This document shows, piece by piece, positions 26,414 to 34,625 of a stretch of 64,000 nt of DNA. Origin of the DNA: JARRNJ01 sp037385045 (GTDB lineage Bacteria; Pseudomonadota; Gammaproteobacteria; JASBUN01); assembly GCA_037385045.1 (NCBI GenBank), contig JARRNJ010000004.1, forward strand, positions 19,052 through 83,051, in the 5' to 3' direction. Each line of letters starts with the position of its first letter. Positions within the stretch are counted from its first letter, which is position 1. Both the position numbers and the translations under genes were made by a program. The notes beneath the pieces are model-generated. The model ran no database searches and was not told the origin of the DNA. It saw nothing but the letters and a program-made list of their open reading frames with translations.

Positions 26414-27481
26414 TCACCGGCCGCCGCCGTCCTGCTCGTACAGGTTGCTGCCCACGTAACGCTGGTGCGCGTGACGCAACAGTACCGCCACCACCGCCGC
26501 CACCGGCAGCGCCAACAACACACCGAAGAAGCCGAACAGCTGACCGCCGGCCAGCACGGCGAAAATCACCGCCACCGGATGCAGCCCGATCCGGTCGCCC
26601 ACCAACGTCGGCGTGAGCACCGTGCCCTCCAACAGCTGGCCGACGGCGAACACCGCCAACACCGGCAGCAGCTGTATCACCTCATGGGTCTGAACCAGGA
26701 CCGCAATGCCGGCCGACAGCACACCGAGAATGAACCCCAGGTACGGCACGAAGCTCACCAGCCCCGCGAGCATGCCGATCAGCAGCGCCAGGTTCAGGCC
26801 GACGATCCACAGTCCGACCGAATAGATGATGCCCAGCGCCACCATGACCAGGAACTGGCCGCGCAGGAACGCACCCAGCACCTCGTCCGATTCCCGCGCC
26901 AGACGCGTGACCGTCGGCTCCGAGCGGCGCGGAATCAGCCCCCGGACCCGCTCCACCATGTGATCCCAGTCGCGCAGCAAGTAGAAGCTCACCACCGGAA
27001 TCAGTACCAGATTGGCCAGCCAGGCAATCACCGCCAGCCCCGAAGCGGAGACCGACCGCAGCAGCTGCGCGGCGATGCCGCCGGCCTGCTGCCAGTGGCT
27101 GCGCAGCGCCTGCTCCAGGGTATTGAAATCCAGCGCCGCCGCGCTGATGCCCAGGTGCTCCCGCAGCCAGGGCAGCACGGTGTGCTCAATCCAGCCGAGG
27201 TAGTCCGGCAGCCGCGCGATGAGATAGGCCACTTGGCGCTCGATCAGCGGAATCAGCAGCAGCGCCACCAGGGTCAGCGCCAGGAACAGACCGCAGAACA
27301 CCACGATTACGGCCCAGGTGCGGCGCAGCTTCCAGGTCTCCAGGCGGTCGACCAGCGGGTCGCCCAGGTAGGCGATCAGGGCCGAAACCAGGAACGGCGT
27401 GAACACCGGTGCCAGCAGGTAAACCAGGTAGCCACCGCCCACCGCCGCGGCGAATGCCAACCACTTTTGTGAGTCCGTCAC
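26414..27481 (-). CDS. AI-2E family transporter (PerM-like permease)
   Basis: This 355-residue inner-membrane protein has about eight hydrophobic segments. Family hallmarks include VSFVPYLGFILGVLSAGIAVLV and AVGQLLEGTVLTPTLVGDRIGLHPVAVIFAVLAGGQLFGFFGVLLALPVAAVVAVLL. Members include PerM and the TqsA-like AI-2 exporters; the substrate cannot be read from sequence. The GTG start overlaps the stop of the phosphatidyltransferase gene by four bases. Some annotators use the symbol perM. Confidence 0.92.
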   Translation of the reverse strand: MTDSQKWLAFAAAVGGGYLVYLLAPVFTPFLVSALIAYLGDPLVDRLETWKLRRTWAVIVVFCGLFLALTLVALLLIPLIERQVAYLIARLPDYLGWIEHTVLPWLREHLGISAAALDFNTLEQALRSHWQQAGGIAAQLLRSVSASGLAVIAWLANLVLIPVVSFYLLRDWDHMVERVRGLIPRRSEPTVTRLARESDEVLGAFLRGQFLVMVALGIIYSVGLWIVGLNLALLIGMLAGLVSFVPYLGFILGVLSAGIAVLVQTHEVIQLLPVLAVFAVGQLLEGTVLTPTLVGDRIGLHPVAVIFAVLAGGQLFGFFGVLLALPVAAVVAVLLRHAHQRYVGSNLYEQDGGGR

Positions 27482-28035
27482 GACCTACTCCTACGCACCC
27501 GCAGCGCCCGCGCGCCCCAGGTCAGCATGTAACCGGCGCCACTCAACACCGTGGTGACGACCACGACGCCGATGAGTCCGTCCAGCAACAATCCCGGCAG
27601 CCGGGCCACACCGCGATCGAACAACACCGTCATGATAAGCAGGATCTGCGCCAGCGTGTTGAGCTTGCTGATCCAGCTGGGGGCGGCATCCACTTTCTCG
27701 ATCCACAGGTAGTAGGCGACGCTGCCGGCGAGAATCAGGAGGTCACGCCCGATCACCGCCACCACCAGCCACAGGGGAATCAGGTCGCGGAATCCCAGCA
27801 TCACGAACACCGACACCATCATGGCCTTGTCGGCAATGGGATCGAGCCAGCCGCCGAGGCGCGAAAACCAACCGTAGCGGCGCGCCAGAAAGCCGTCGAG
27901 CGCATCGGACAGGCCGGCCAGGGTGAACACCGCCAGGGCCGCGCCGTATTGCCGCTCCTCGAGCAGCGCCACCACCGGGACCACCAGTACGATGCGCAGC
28001 GCACTGATCAGATTCGGCAGGTCGCGCGGCTTCAC
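27478..28035 (-). CDS. CDP-alcohol phosphatidyltransferase family protein
   Basis: This 185-residue membrane enzyme has the CDP-alcohol phosphotransferase signature DALDGFLARRYGWFSRLGGWLDPIADK (DG-x2-AR-x8-G-x3-D-x3-D) at about residues 44-70. It has about five membrane segments. The family makes phospholipid head-group precursors such as phosphatidylglycerol phosphate or cardiolipin. This copy clusters with PerM and hda rather than with uvrC, so it may not be the main PgsA. The GTG start overlaps the stop of the DUF2066 gene upstream. Confidence 0.9.
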   Translation of the reverse strand: MKPRDLPNLISALRIVLVVPVVALLEERQYGAALAVFTLAGLSDALDGFLARRYGWFSRLGGWLDPIADKAMMVSVFVMLGFRDLIPLWLVVAVIGRDLLILAGSVAYYLWIEKVDAAPSWISKLNTLAQILLIMTVLFDRGVARLPGLLLDGLIGVVVVTTVLSGAGYMLTWGARALRVRRSRS

Positions 28036-29522
28036 GGGAGCAGGCGATAGTTCAGTTGCTCTTGCCCTGCGGCCAGTTGGGTGCCCTCACCCGACTGTCG
28101 GGCGCCGCCGGCCCCGGCCTGAACCGGCGCCTGGGCCGCCGTCGGTCTGGTGCCTTGTGCGGCCGCCGGGGGCGAGGTCTGGGCGGAACCTTGCGCGGGC
28201 CCCTGGGGTGACGTTTGGCCAGCCTCCTGCACGGGGGCGCCGGCCACCGCCTGGCCGGGGCCCGGCGCCGGGGTCTGGGTCACAGCCTGACCCGGCCCCT
28301 GGACGGGCGCCCCGCCAGTAGCCTGGCCGCTGCCCTGCGTGGGAGGAGCCTGAGGTGGTGCCTCGCCCGGGCCTGCGGCCGGCGCACCGCCTGACGCTTG
28401 AGCCGGCACCGCCACCGCCGCCTCCTGGCCCGCGTTGGCCGCCGGCGCCGGCGACTGAACCGGCTGCGGCGCCAGCGTGTTGCCCAGCGCGAAGGATTGC
28501 TCCAATACCGAGGCGCTGCCCCGCACCGTGACCGCATAGGTCAGCCGCTGGCCGTCCACGGCGGACAACTCAGCGTGATACACCGCGGCGAGCGAGTTCA
28601 GGTACTTGCTCAGGCGGGCATAGTCCTGCAGATTCTTCACCCCGGACACCACCAGCCGCACCGGCTGCGAAGACACCTCGTCTGAGCGCAACGCATAACG
28701 GGCGATCAGCATATCGGCAACGTTGGCCATGGTGCCGCCGAGCAACGTCGGCAGATCATCGTTGTCCGCGGTCCAGCTGTCCTGCTGACCGGAGTTGGCA
28801 AACGTCCAACGGGCGTGCCACGTGCCCTGGCTGTCGCGATACAGGCGTCCGATCAGCACCGCCTCGGTGCCGTAGCGCTTGGACGCCTCCTGCACGGTAT
28901 CGACGAAGCCGCCCCAGACGTCCGCGAACGCCACGTTGCGCTGGTCCTCCAGGTCCAGCAGCGGGAACAGGATCGGAACGCCGCTGGCCCGGGCCTGTTT
29001 TTCCAGAGCGTCGTGGATCGCACCGGTGCCGTCGGCGCTGAGCAGGCGCCGCTGCCCACCGTCCTCGATCGCCAGCCAGACCAGCGTCACCGGGCGTTCC
29101 TCACCCCATACCGGCAGGCCGCTTTGCTGCAGCAGCTGGTTGACGGCCGCCCGGTCGAAGCGGATGCGCAACTCTTCGGTCGGCACCGCAGCAGGGGGTT
29201 GCGCTGCCGTGGCAGGCGCAGTCTGCGGCGCCGGCTGCGGTTGCGCCGACGGCGGCAGGCGATGGTAGCGGTATTGCTGGACGTACTGGGAGGGATCCTG
29301 CAAGGCCTTGGCGAGCGGCGGATAGTCGTCGATCTTCTGGGTGCCGGAAATACGGGTGATCACCTGGTGCAATCCATCGCGCAGGGCGCGCGCGCGTTCG
29401 GTGCGGTCCTGCCCGGTTACCGGGATATCGGCGGCATACAGTTTCTGCATACGCACCGCGCTGAACGCCGGCGGCGTGAGCACCAGCAGGGCCAAAGCCA
29501 CCACAACCAAGCGTCTGAACAT
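28032..29522 (-). CDS. DUF2066 exported protein with low-complexity C-terminal tail
   Basis: This is a roughly 496-residue protein. A signal peptide covers residues 1-21 (MFRRLVVVALALLVLTPPAFS). The DUF2066 domain starts with LYAADIPVTGQDRTERARALRDGLHQVITRISG. A Pro/Ala/Gln spacer separates it from RIRFDRAAVNQLLQQSGLPVWGEERPVTLVWLAIED, also typical of the family. From about residue 365 to 480 the chain is almost only Gly, Ala, Pro, Gln and Thr with a loosely repeated GxGQA unit, and it ends in LNYRLLP. I used the ATG at 29522 (CAGGAG upstream, signal peptide start). Function unknown. Confidence 0.88.
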   Translation of the reverse strand: MFRRLVVVALALLVLTPPAFSAVRMQKLYAADIPVTGQDRTERARALRDGLHQVITRISGTQKIDDYPPLAKALQDPSQYVQQYRYHRLPPSAQPQPAPQTAPATAAQPPAAVPTEELRIRFDRAAVNQLLQQSGLPVWGEERPVTLVWLAIEDGGQRRLLSADGTGAIHDALEKQARASGVPILFPLLDLEDQRNVAFADVWGGFVDTVQEASKRYGTEAVLIGRLYRDSQGTWHARWTFANSGQQDSWTADNDDLPTLLGGTMANVADMLIARYALRSDEVSSQPVRLVVSGVKNLQDYARLSKYLNSLAAVYHAELSAVDGQRLTYAVTVRGSASVLEQSFALGNTLAPQPVQSPAPAANAGQEAAVAVPAQASGGAPAAGPGEAPPQAPPTQGSGQATGGAPVQGPGQAVTQTPAPGPGQAVAGAPVQEAGQTSPQGPAQGSAQTSPPAAAQGTRPTAAQAPVQAGAGGARQSGEGTQLAAGQEQLNYRLLP

Positions 29523-29822
29523 CTGCAACAGGCTCCTGTCCGCGCCGCTCCAATCCCGGTCGAGGGGCGGGACCCCACATGGCCGGCCGGCGCCCCGTCC
29601 GGGCGACGGACACGGGTTTGAAATTTCGTTGGCCGTCCCGCGCGGCGCCGCTGACACTCCCAGCGAGAGGCCCAAGCAGTGTAAGATACCAGCCTTGAAG
29701 CCGAAGATTAACACACAGGCGGCCGGAAGAACGCGGCCTGCCGCCCGGGAGCCACGGTACGATTTGAACGCACCCGCCTTCGACCCGCTCGCCCGTATCA
29801 CGCACCGAATCAGGAGCGCGCA

Positions 29823-30887
29823 GTGACACAGGACACCGATTCATCGGCGACCACGCCCAAGCCCGTATCCCTCAGCTACCAGGATGCCGGGGTCGACATC
29901 GACGCCGGCAACCGGCTGGTGGAGCGCATCGCCCCCGTTGCCAAACGCACCCTGCGTCCGGAAGTCCTCGGCGGACTGGGCGGTTTCGGCGCCTTGTTCG
30001 AGCTGCCCGCGGGCCGCTACCGGGAGCCGGTGCTGGTTTCGGGCACCGACGGGGTCGGCACCAAGCTGAAGCTGGCCATGATGCTCAACGAGCACCGCGG
30101 CATCGGCATCGACCTGGTGGCCATGTGCGTCAACGATCTGCTGGTGCAGGGGGCCGAGCCCTTGTTCTTTCTCGATTACTACGCCACGGGACGGCTGGAC
30201 GTGGAGGCGGCAGCGCAGGTCATCGAGGGCATCGGCGCCGGCTGCGAGCAGGCGGGCGCGGCCCTGATCGGCGGCGAGACGGCCGAAATGCCCGGCATGT
30301 ATGCCCCCGGCGACTATGACCTGGCGGGCTTTTGCGTCGGCATCGTCGAAAAGAGCGACATTATCGACGGCAGCAGGGTCGCCGCCGGCGACGCCCTGAT
30401 CGGCGTCGCCTCCTCCGGACCCCATTCCAACGGCTATTCCCTGGTGCGCAAGATCATCGAGGTTTCGGGGGCCGACCTGGCCGGGGAATTCCACGGCCGC
30501 ACCCTCGGTCAAACGCTGATCGAGCCGACGCGCATCTACGTCAGGTCCGTTCTCCGGCTGCTGCAGCAGGTGGATGTCCACGCCATGGCGCACATCACCG
30601 GCGGCGGGCTGCCGGAAAACCTGCCGCGGGTGCTCCCCGACAAGACGCGGGCGGTGATCCATGCCGACGCGTGGGTGCGCCCGCCGGTGTTCGACTGGCT
30701 GCAGCGCGCCGGCAACGTCAGCGACCGGGAGATGTACCGCACATTCAACTGCGGCGTCGGTATGGTGGTGTGCGTCGGCGCCGACGACGCCCAGGCGGCA
30801 CTGGACACGCTGCGGGAAGCCGGCGAGCAGGCATTCATCATCGGCCGCGTCGAGTCGGCCCCCGCCCGCGGGGTGGAGATTCGCTGA
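29823..30887 (+). CDS. purM: Phosphoribosylformylglycinamidine cyclo-ligase (AIR synthetase)
   Basis: This 354-residue enzyme makes 5-aminoimidazole ribotide in step 5 of purine synthesis. Signatures are SLSYQDAGVDIDAGNRLVERI, VLVSGTDGVGTKLKLA, MCVNDLLVQGAEPLFFLDYYATG and GGETAEMPGMYAPGDYDLAGFCVGIVEK. ITGGGLPENLPRVLP is in the C-terminal half. A GTG start at 29823 follows CAGGAG. It is divergent from the DUF2066 gene and 63 bases before purN. Confidence 0.97.
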   Translation: MTQDTDSSATTPKPVSLSYQDAGVDIDAGNRLVERIAPVAKRTLRPEVLGGLGGFGALFELPAGRYREPVLVSGTDGVGTKLKLAMMLNEHRGIGIDLVAMCVNDLLVQGAEPLFFLDYYATGRLDVEAAAQVIEGIGAGCEQAGAALIGGETAEMPGMYAPGDYDLAGFCVGIVEKSDIIDGSRVAAGDALIGVASSGPHSNGYSLVRKIIEVSGADLAGEFHGRTLGQTLIEPTRIYVRSVLRLLQQVDVHAMAHITGGGLPENLPRVLPDKTRAVIHADAWVRPPVFDWLQRAGNVSDREMYRTFNCGVGMVVCVGADDAQAALDTLREAGEQAFIIGRVESAPARGVEIR

Positions 30888-30950
30888 AGCGCAACGGCAC
30901 CCGTACTGCACCACTCGCTCCGGCGCGCGGCGCCCCAACCCTGTCGAGTC

Positions 30951-31634
30951 ATGACCCAGACCAGCGGTAATCTTGCCATCGTCATCCTGATCTCGGGCGC
31001 GGGCACCAACCTGCAGGCAATCCTGGACGCCGCGGCAGGCGGCGCGTTGCCGGTCGACATCCGTGCCGTGATCAGCAACCGCGCCGACGCCCCGGGCCTG
31101 GAGCGCGCGCGGCGCGCCGGCGTCGCCGCCGAGGTGGTCGACCACAAGCAGTATGCCGACCGCCACCGCTTCGACCAGGCGCTGCAGGCGCGCATCGACC
31201 GCTACCGGCCGGGCCTGGTGGTACTGGCCGGCTTCATGCGCATCCTCACGCCCGAATTCGCGCGCCACTATCGCGGGCGGCTGTTGAACATCCACCCGTC
31301 GCTGCTGCCCCGGTTCCGCGGACTCAACACCCACGCGCGGGCCCTGGACGAGGGCGCCGCAACCCATGGCGCCAGTGTGCACTTCGTCACGGACGAGCTG
31401 GACGGCGGACCGGTTATCCTGCAGGCGGAGCTGCCGGTGCTGCCGGATGACACGCCGCAGACCCTGGCCGCGCGGGTACTGGAGCAGGAGCACCGCATCT
31501 ACCCGCTGGTGATCGAGTGGTTCGCCCAGGGGCGGTTGCGTCTGAGCGAAGACGGCGTCATCCTGGACGGCATACGGCTGCATACCCCCTGCCGCTTCGA
31601 CCCGTCCAGCGCTACGGTGAATCGTTGTCCTTGA
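30951..31634 (+). CDS. purN: Phosphoribosylglycinamide formyltransferase
   Basis: This 227-residue enzyme uses N10-formyl-tetrahydrofolate to formylate GAR (step 3 of purine synthesis). It has ILISGAGTNLQAILDA at the N-terminus, VISNRADAPGLERA, and VVLAGFMRILTPEFARHYRGRLLNIHPSLLPRFRGLNTHARALD, which contains the catalytic Asn-His region. It ends with GASVHFVTDELDGGPVILQ. The C-terminal tail is slightly longer than usual. Its last bases overlap the probable start of the DUF3108 gene. Confidence 0.96.
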   Translation: MTQTSGNLAIVILISGAGTNLQAILDAAAGGALPVDIRAVISNRADAPGLERARRAGVAAEVVDHKQYADRHRFDQALQARIDRYRPGLVVLAGFMRILTPEFARHYRGRLLNIHPSLLPRFRGLNTHARALDEGAATHGASVHFVTDELDGGPVILQAELPVLPDDTPQTLAARVLEQEHRIYPLVIEWFAQGRLRLSEDGVILDGIRLHTPCRFDPSSATVNRCP

Positions 31635-32410
31635 AACCACGCACTGCAATTGCCCGATTCGCATCCCTGCTGACGGCCGCCGCCGTGCTGCTGCCCGCCG
31701 CGTTGCCGGCGGCCGACAGCCAACTGATGCCGGACTTCGCGGCCCACTATACGGCCTACAAGGGCAGCTTCCGCATCGCCACGTCCACGGTGCACCTGAC
31801 CCGCAACGGAGACCGCTACACCTACGCCAGCTTCACCGAGCCGGCCGGCATCCTGGCGCTGTTCCGCAGTGACACCGTGACCGAAAGCAGCGTGCTGGAA
31901 TACCGCAACGGCCGCATCCTGCCGCTCCACTACCGCTACCTGCTGGACGGCAGAAAGCGCAAGGACGTGCGGCTGGAATTCCACTGGGACCGCAACCAGG
32001 TCACCAATACCGTCAAGGGCCGGTCCTGGACCATGCATGTCCCGGACGGCGCGCTGGACAAGTTTTCAGTGCAGTTGGCGGTGATGCGCGACCTGGCCGA
32101 CGGCCGCACGAAACTGGATTACGACATCGCCGACGGCGGCAAGCTGAAGAACTACAGGTTCAAGATCCTGGGGACGGAGCAGATCACCACGCGGGCGGGA
32201 ACGTTTAACACCGTCAAGCTGATGCGCATACGCGAGAACAAGAAGCGCAAGACCTACATGTGGGCGGCGCCCAAGCTGGACTACCTGCTGATACGCATCC
32301 AGCACATCGAAACCAACGGCAGCCGCTTTCACATGGACCTGGATCAGGTCGGCGGACCGCTCAAGCGCCAGGCCGCAGCCCGCGGCGTGGATCTGGCCCG
32401 CGGCGACTGA
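31625..32410 (+). CDS. DUF3108 exported protein
   Basis: This is a roughly 261-residue protein with an N-terminal signal peptide (FASLLTAAAVLLPAALPAA). The DUF3108 body follows: FAAHYTAYKGSFRIATSTVHLTRNGDRYTYASFTEPAGILALFRSD..., then LDYDIADGGKLKNYRFKILGTEQITTRAGTFNTVKLMR and WAAPKLDYLLIRIQHIETNGSRFHMDL. No ATG fits, so a TTG at 31625 (or 31631) next to the purN stop is the best start; this is uncertain. Placement directly after purN is common in gammaproteobacteria. Function unknown. Confidence 0.8.
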   Translation: MSLKPRTAIARFASLLTAAAVLLPAALPAADSQLMPDFAAHYTAYKGSFRIATSTVHLTRNGDRYTYASFTEPAGILALFRSDTVTESSVLEYRNGRILPLHYRYLLDGRKRKDVRLEFHWDRNQVTNTVKGRSWTMHVPDGALDKFSVQLAVMRDLADGRTKLDYDIADGGKLKNYRFKILGTEQITTRAGTFNTVKLMRIRENKKRKTYMWAAPKLDYLLIRIQHIETNGSRFHMDLDQVGGPLKRQAAARGVDLARGD

Positions 32411-32432
32411 GCGGCCGCGGCTGGATCCGGCC

Positions 32433-32934
32433 TCAGGCCTTGGGCAACGTGACGCCGGTCTGACCCTGGTATTTGCCGCGGCGGTCGCCGTAGGACAACT
32501 CACACACCTCGTCCGACTCGAAGAACAACACCTGTGCCACGCCCTCGTTGGCGTAGATTTTCGCCGGCAGCGGCGTGGTGTTGGAGAACTCCAGCGTCAC
32601 ATGCCCTTCCCATTCGGGCTCCAGCGGCGTGACGTTGACGAAAGTATTCCACCGTACGCGCCAGGGCGAACGAATTGGGGGGAATGATGCACACGTCCGA
32701 GCGCACGTCGACGAAGCTGTTGTCGTCGAAGTTCTTCGGATCGACGATCGCCGAGTTGATATTGGTAAAGATCTTGAACTCGTCGGCGCAGCGTATGTCG
32801 TAGCCGTAGCTGGAGGTGCCGTAGGAAATCAGGCGGCCGTTTTCGCCTTCGCGTACCTGGCCCGGCTCGAACGGTTCGATCATGCCGTGCTCCAGCGCCA
32901 TGCGCCGGATCCACTTGTCGGATTTGATGCTCAT
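32433..32934 (-). pseudogene. dcd: dCTP deaminase gene with internal deletion and frameshift
   Basis: The first part (ATG at 32934) encodes MSIKSDKWIRRMALEHGMIE...PPNSFALARTVEYFR, a normal Dcd N-terminus. At about 32640 the family sequence jumps to VNVTPLEPEWEGHVTLEFSNTTPLP in a different frame and runs to a TGA at 32433 (GVTLPKA). About 21 residues expected here, including the glycine-rich segment with the Ser/Arg active-site residues, are absent. The loss equals about 65 bases, not a multiple of three. As written no active dCTP deaminase (dCTP to dUTP) can be made. It may be real decay or an assembly collapse. Confidence 0.82.
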
Positions 32935-32952
32935 TTTGTTGTGGCTCGCAGT

Positions 32953-32979
32953 AAACGCAGAGGACGCCGAGACGCAGAG
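32953..32979 (-). repeat. CTCTGCG-unit repeat, copy 1
   Basis: On the minus strand this reads CTCTGCG-T-CTCGGCG-TC-CTCTGCG-TTT. It matches the copy at 33225-33251 at 23 of 27 positions, in inverted orientation, about 245 bases apart. It sits just upstream of the dcd start codon. Confidence 0.6.
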
Positions 32980-33215
32980 AGCGCCGAGGAATTCAGGTTC
33001 CGATGAAATGAACAAATCGCGAGCCACGATGGGGGAACGGTCCTGGCATTGAGCCAAGCGTCGGCGACTTTGCGCCCCGGACCGCTCCCGCAGGTGTCCG
33101 CACCGGCATCAGATTCAGCAATCCGACCGCAGGAATTCTACCCCGTGGCCCCGCTGATGCCAATCGGACAACGCCGGGGTCCGAACACGGCAGAGCCGCA
33201 GACACACAGAAAACC

Positions 33216-33251
33216 CTCTGCGCACTCTGCGGCTCTGCGACCTCTGCGTTG
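33216..33251 (+). repeat. CTCTGCG-unit repeat, copy 2
   Basis: It contains four CTCTGCG units in 33 bases (CTCTGCGCA, CTCTGCGG, CTCTGCGAC, CTCTGCGTT). The last 27 bases are the inverted counterpart of the repeat at 32953-32979. It lies 24 bases past the end of the apbC gene. Confidence 0.6.
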
Positions 33252-33274
33252 CCTGCCCCGCCGGGACCCACCGA

Positions 33275-34366
33275 TCAGTTGTTCTGAATGACGATCTGCG
33301 GGAATTTGGCGGCGTAGTTCTTCGCCTGCAGCGAGAGCTTGGCAGCCGCACGGCGGGCGATCTCCCGGTAGATCTCGGAGATGCGGCTGTCGGGCTCCGC
33401 CACCACGGTGGGTTTGCCGCTGTCGGTCTCTTCGCGGATGCGCAGATCCAGCGGCAGGGCGCCGAGGAAATCGACATCGTATTCCTCGGACATGCGCTGG
33501 CCGCCGCCTTCGCCGAAGATATGCTCCTCGTGGCCGCAGTTGCTGCAGATGTGGATGCTCATGTTCTCGACAATACCCAGCACCGGCACCTCCACCTTCT
33601 CGAACATCTTGAAGCCCTTCTTGGCGTCCAGCAGGGCGATGTCCTGGGGCGTGGTGACGATGATGGCGCCGCTGACCGGCACCTTCTGCGCCAGGGTCAG
33701 CTGGGTGTCACCGGTGCCCGGCGGCATGTCGACGATCAGGTAGTCCAGGTTCTTCCAGTTGGTGTCCTTGAGCAGCTGCTCCAGGGCCTGGGTGACCATG
33801 GGGCCGCGCCAGATCATGGGCGTGTCTTCGTCGATCAGAAAACCGATGGACATCGCCTGGAGATGATAGCTGACCATGGGCTCGAGGCTCTTGCCGTCCG
33901 CGGACTCCGGCTTGCCGGACACGCCCAGCATGCGCGGCTGGCTCGGACCGTAAATGTCCGCGTCCAGGATGCCGACGTTGGCGCCCTCGGCCGACAGCGC
34001 CAGCGCCAGATTGACCGCGGTGGTGGACTTGCCGACGCCGCCCTTGCCGGAGGCGATGGCAATGATGTTCTTGACGCCTTCGATGATCTGGATGTTCTTC
34101 TGGACCACGTGGCTGTCGATCTTCCAGCTGACGTCGACCTCGGCCTGATCGACGCCGTCGAGGGCTTCGACTTTCTCCTTCAGCGCAGCGGCGAGCCGGT
34201 CGCGGAATCCCTTGGCCGGATAGCCCAGCACCACCTTGACGGTCACCTTGGCGCCGTCGACGGAGATTTCCTTCACCGCCTTGGCGGAAACCAGATCTCT
34301 GTCCAGATGCGGATCGACGTAGCCTTTGAGGGCTTCCTCCACCTGGGACTGGGTTACATTCGACAT
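33275..34366 (-). CDS. apbC: Mrp/NBP35-type Fe-S carrier P-loop ATPase
   Basis: This is a 363-residue protein. An N-terminal DUF59/MIP18-like domain (residues about 5-90) precedes the Mrp ATPase. The deviant Walker A motif is GKGGVGKSTTAVNLALAL at about 110-127. LDADIYGPSQPRMLG and DYLIVDMPPGTGDTQLT are family motifs, and SIHICSNCGHEEHIFGEGGG carries the CxxC pair that holds a bridging 4Fe-4S cluster. ApbC/Mrp proteins transfer Fe-S clusters to apoproteins. It is divergent from metG, as in many gammaproteobacteria. TATAAT on the minus strand at 34448-34453 is a possible -10 box. Confidence 0.95.
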   Translation of the reverse strand: MSNVTQSQVEEALKGYVDPHLDRDLVSAKAVKEISVDGAKVTVKVVLGYPAKGFRDRLAAALKEKVEALDGVDQAEVDVSWKIDSHVVQKNIQIIEGVKNIIAIASGKGGVGKSTTAVNLALALSAEGANVGILDADIYGPSQPRMLGVSGKPESADGKSLEPMVSYHLQAMSIGFLIDEDTPMIWRGPMVTQALEQLLKDTNWKNLDYLIVDMPPGTGDTQLTLAQKVPVSGAIIVTTPQDIALLDAKKGFKMFEKVEVPVLGIVENMSIHICSNCGHEEHIFGEGGGQRMSEEYDVDFLGALPLDLRIREETDSGKPTVVAEPDSRISEIYREIARRAAAKLSLQAKNYAAKFPQIVIQNN

Positions 34367-34625
34367 ACAACAACCTCCTCGACGATTCTGCCGGCTCGAG
34401 CCGGGCCGCTAACACCAACCAGCGAATCCATAGTAAATTGATCAGGAATTATACACGAAAAGTTCAAGAGGCGTAGTATTTCATAATCTTCGAATGGACA
34501 CTAAGGTTGTGCACCCGAACCTTGCGGTCACTGACTGCAACCGCTATCTGGCGCCTCTTCCCATTCTGCAGCAATAGAGTATACTGATTGATTTTTATGT
34601 ACTTTTTGATACCCGGCAATCACCG
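34367..34625. promoter_or_regulatory. Divergent apbC/metG promoter region
   Basis: This is AT-rich compared with its surroundings. For apbC, TATAAT lies at 34448-34453 (minus). For metG, TATACT lies near 34578-34583 (plus), about 40 bases before the ATG. Neither has a strong -35 hexamer. Confidence 0.4.

Larger units (their letters stand above)
32935..33274. other. Intergenic region bounded by CTCTGCG-type repeats
   Basis: These 340 bases between dcd and apbC contain no supported gene. An inverted pair of CTCTGCG-unit repeats lies near its two ends (listed separately). The middle part has no open frame of note. Confidence 0.5.

Noticed and set aside
26300..27472. 390-codon Gln/His/Arg-rich plus-strand frame
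   Set aside because: It is antisense to the PerM-like gene, and the Gln/His bias is what reverse reading of Leu/Val-rich membrane codons gives.
28100..28430. Regularly spaced GC-rich repeats resembling a CRISPR array
   Set aside because: The units are imperfect, in frame and encode the low-complexity tail of the DUF2066 protein; there are no constant repeats with unique spacers.
29841..31664. 607-codon minus-strand frame opposite purM-purN
   Set aside because: It covers two intact purine genes on the other strand; the composition is low-information and has no domain.
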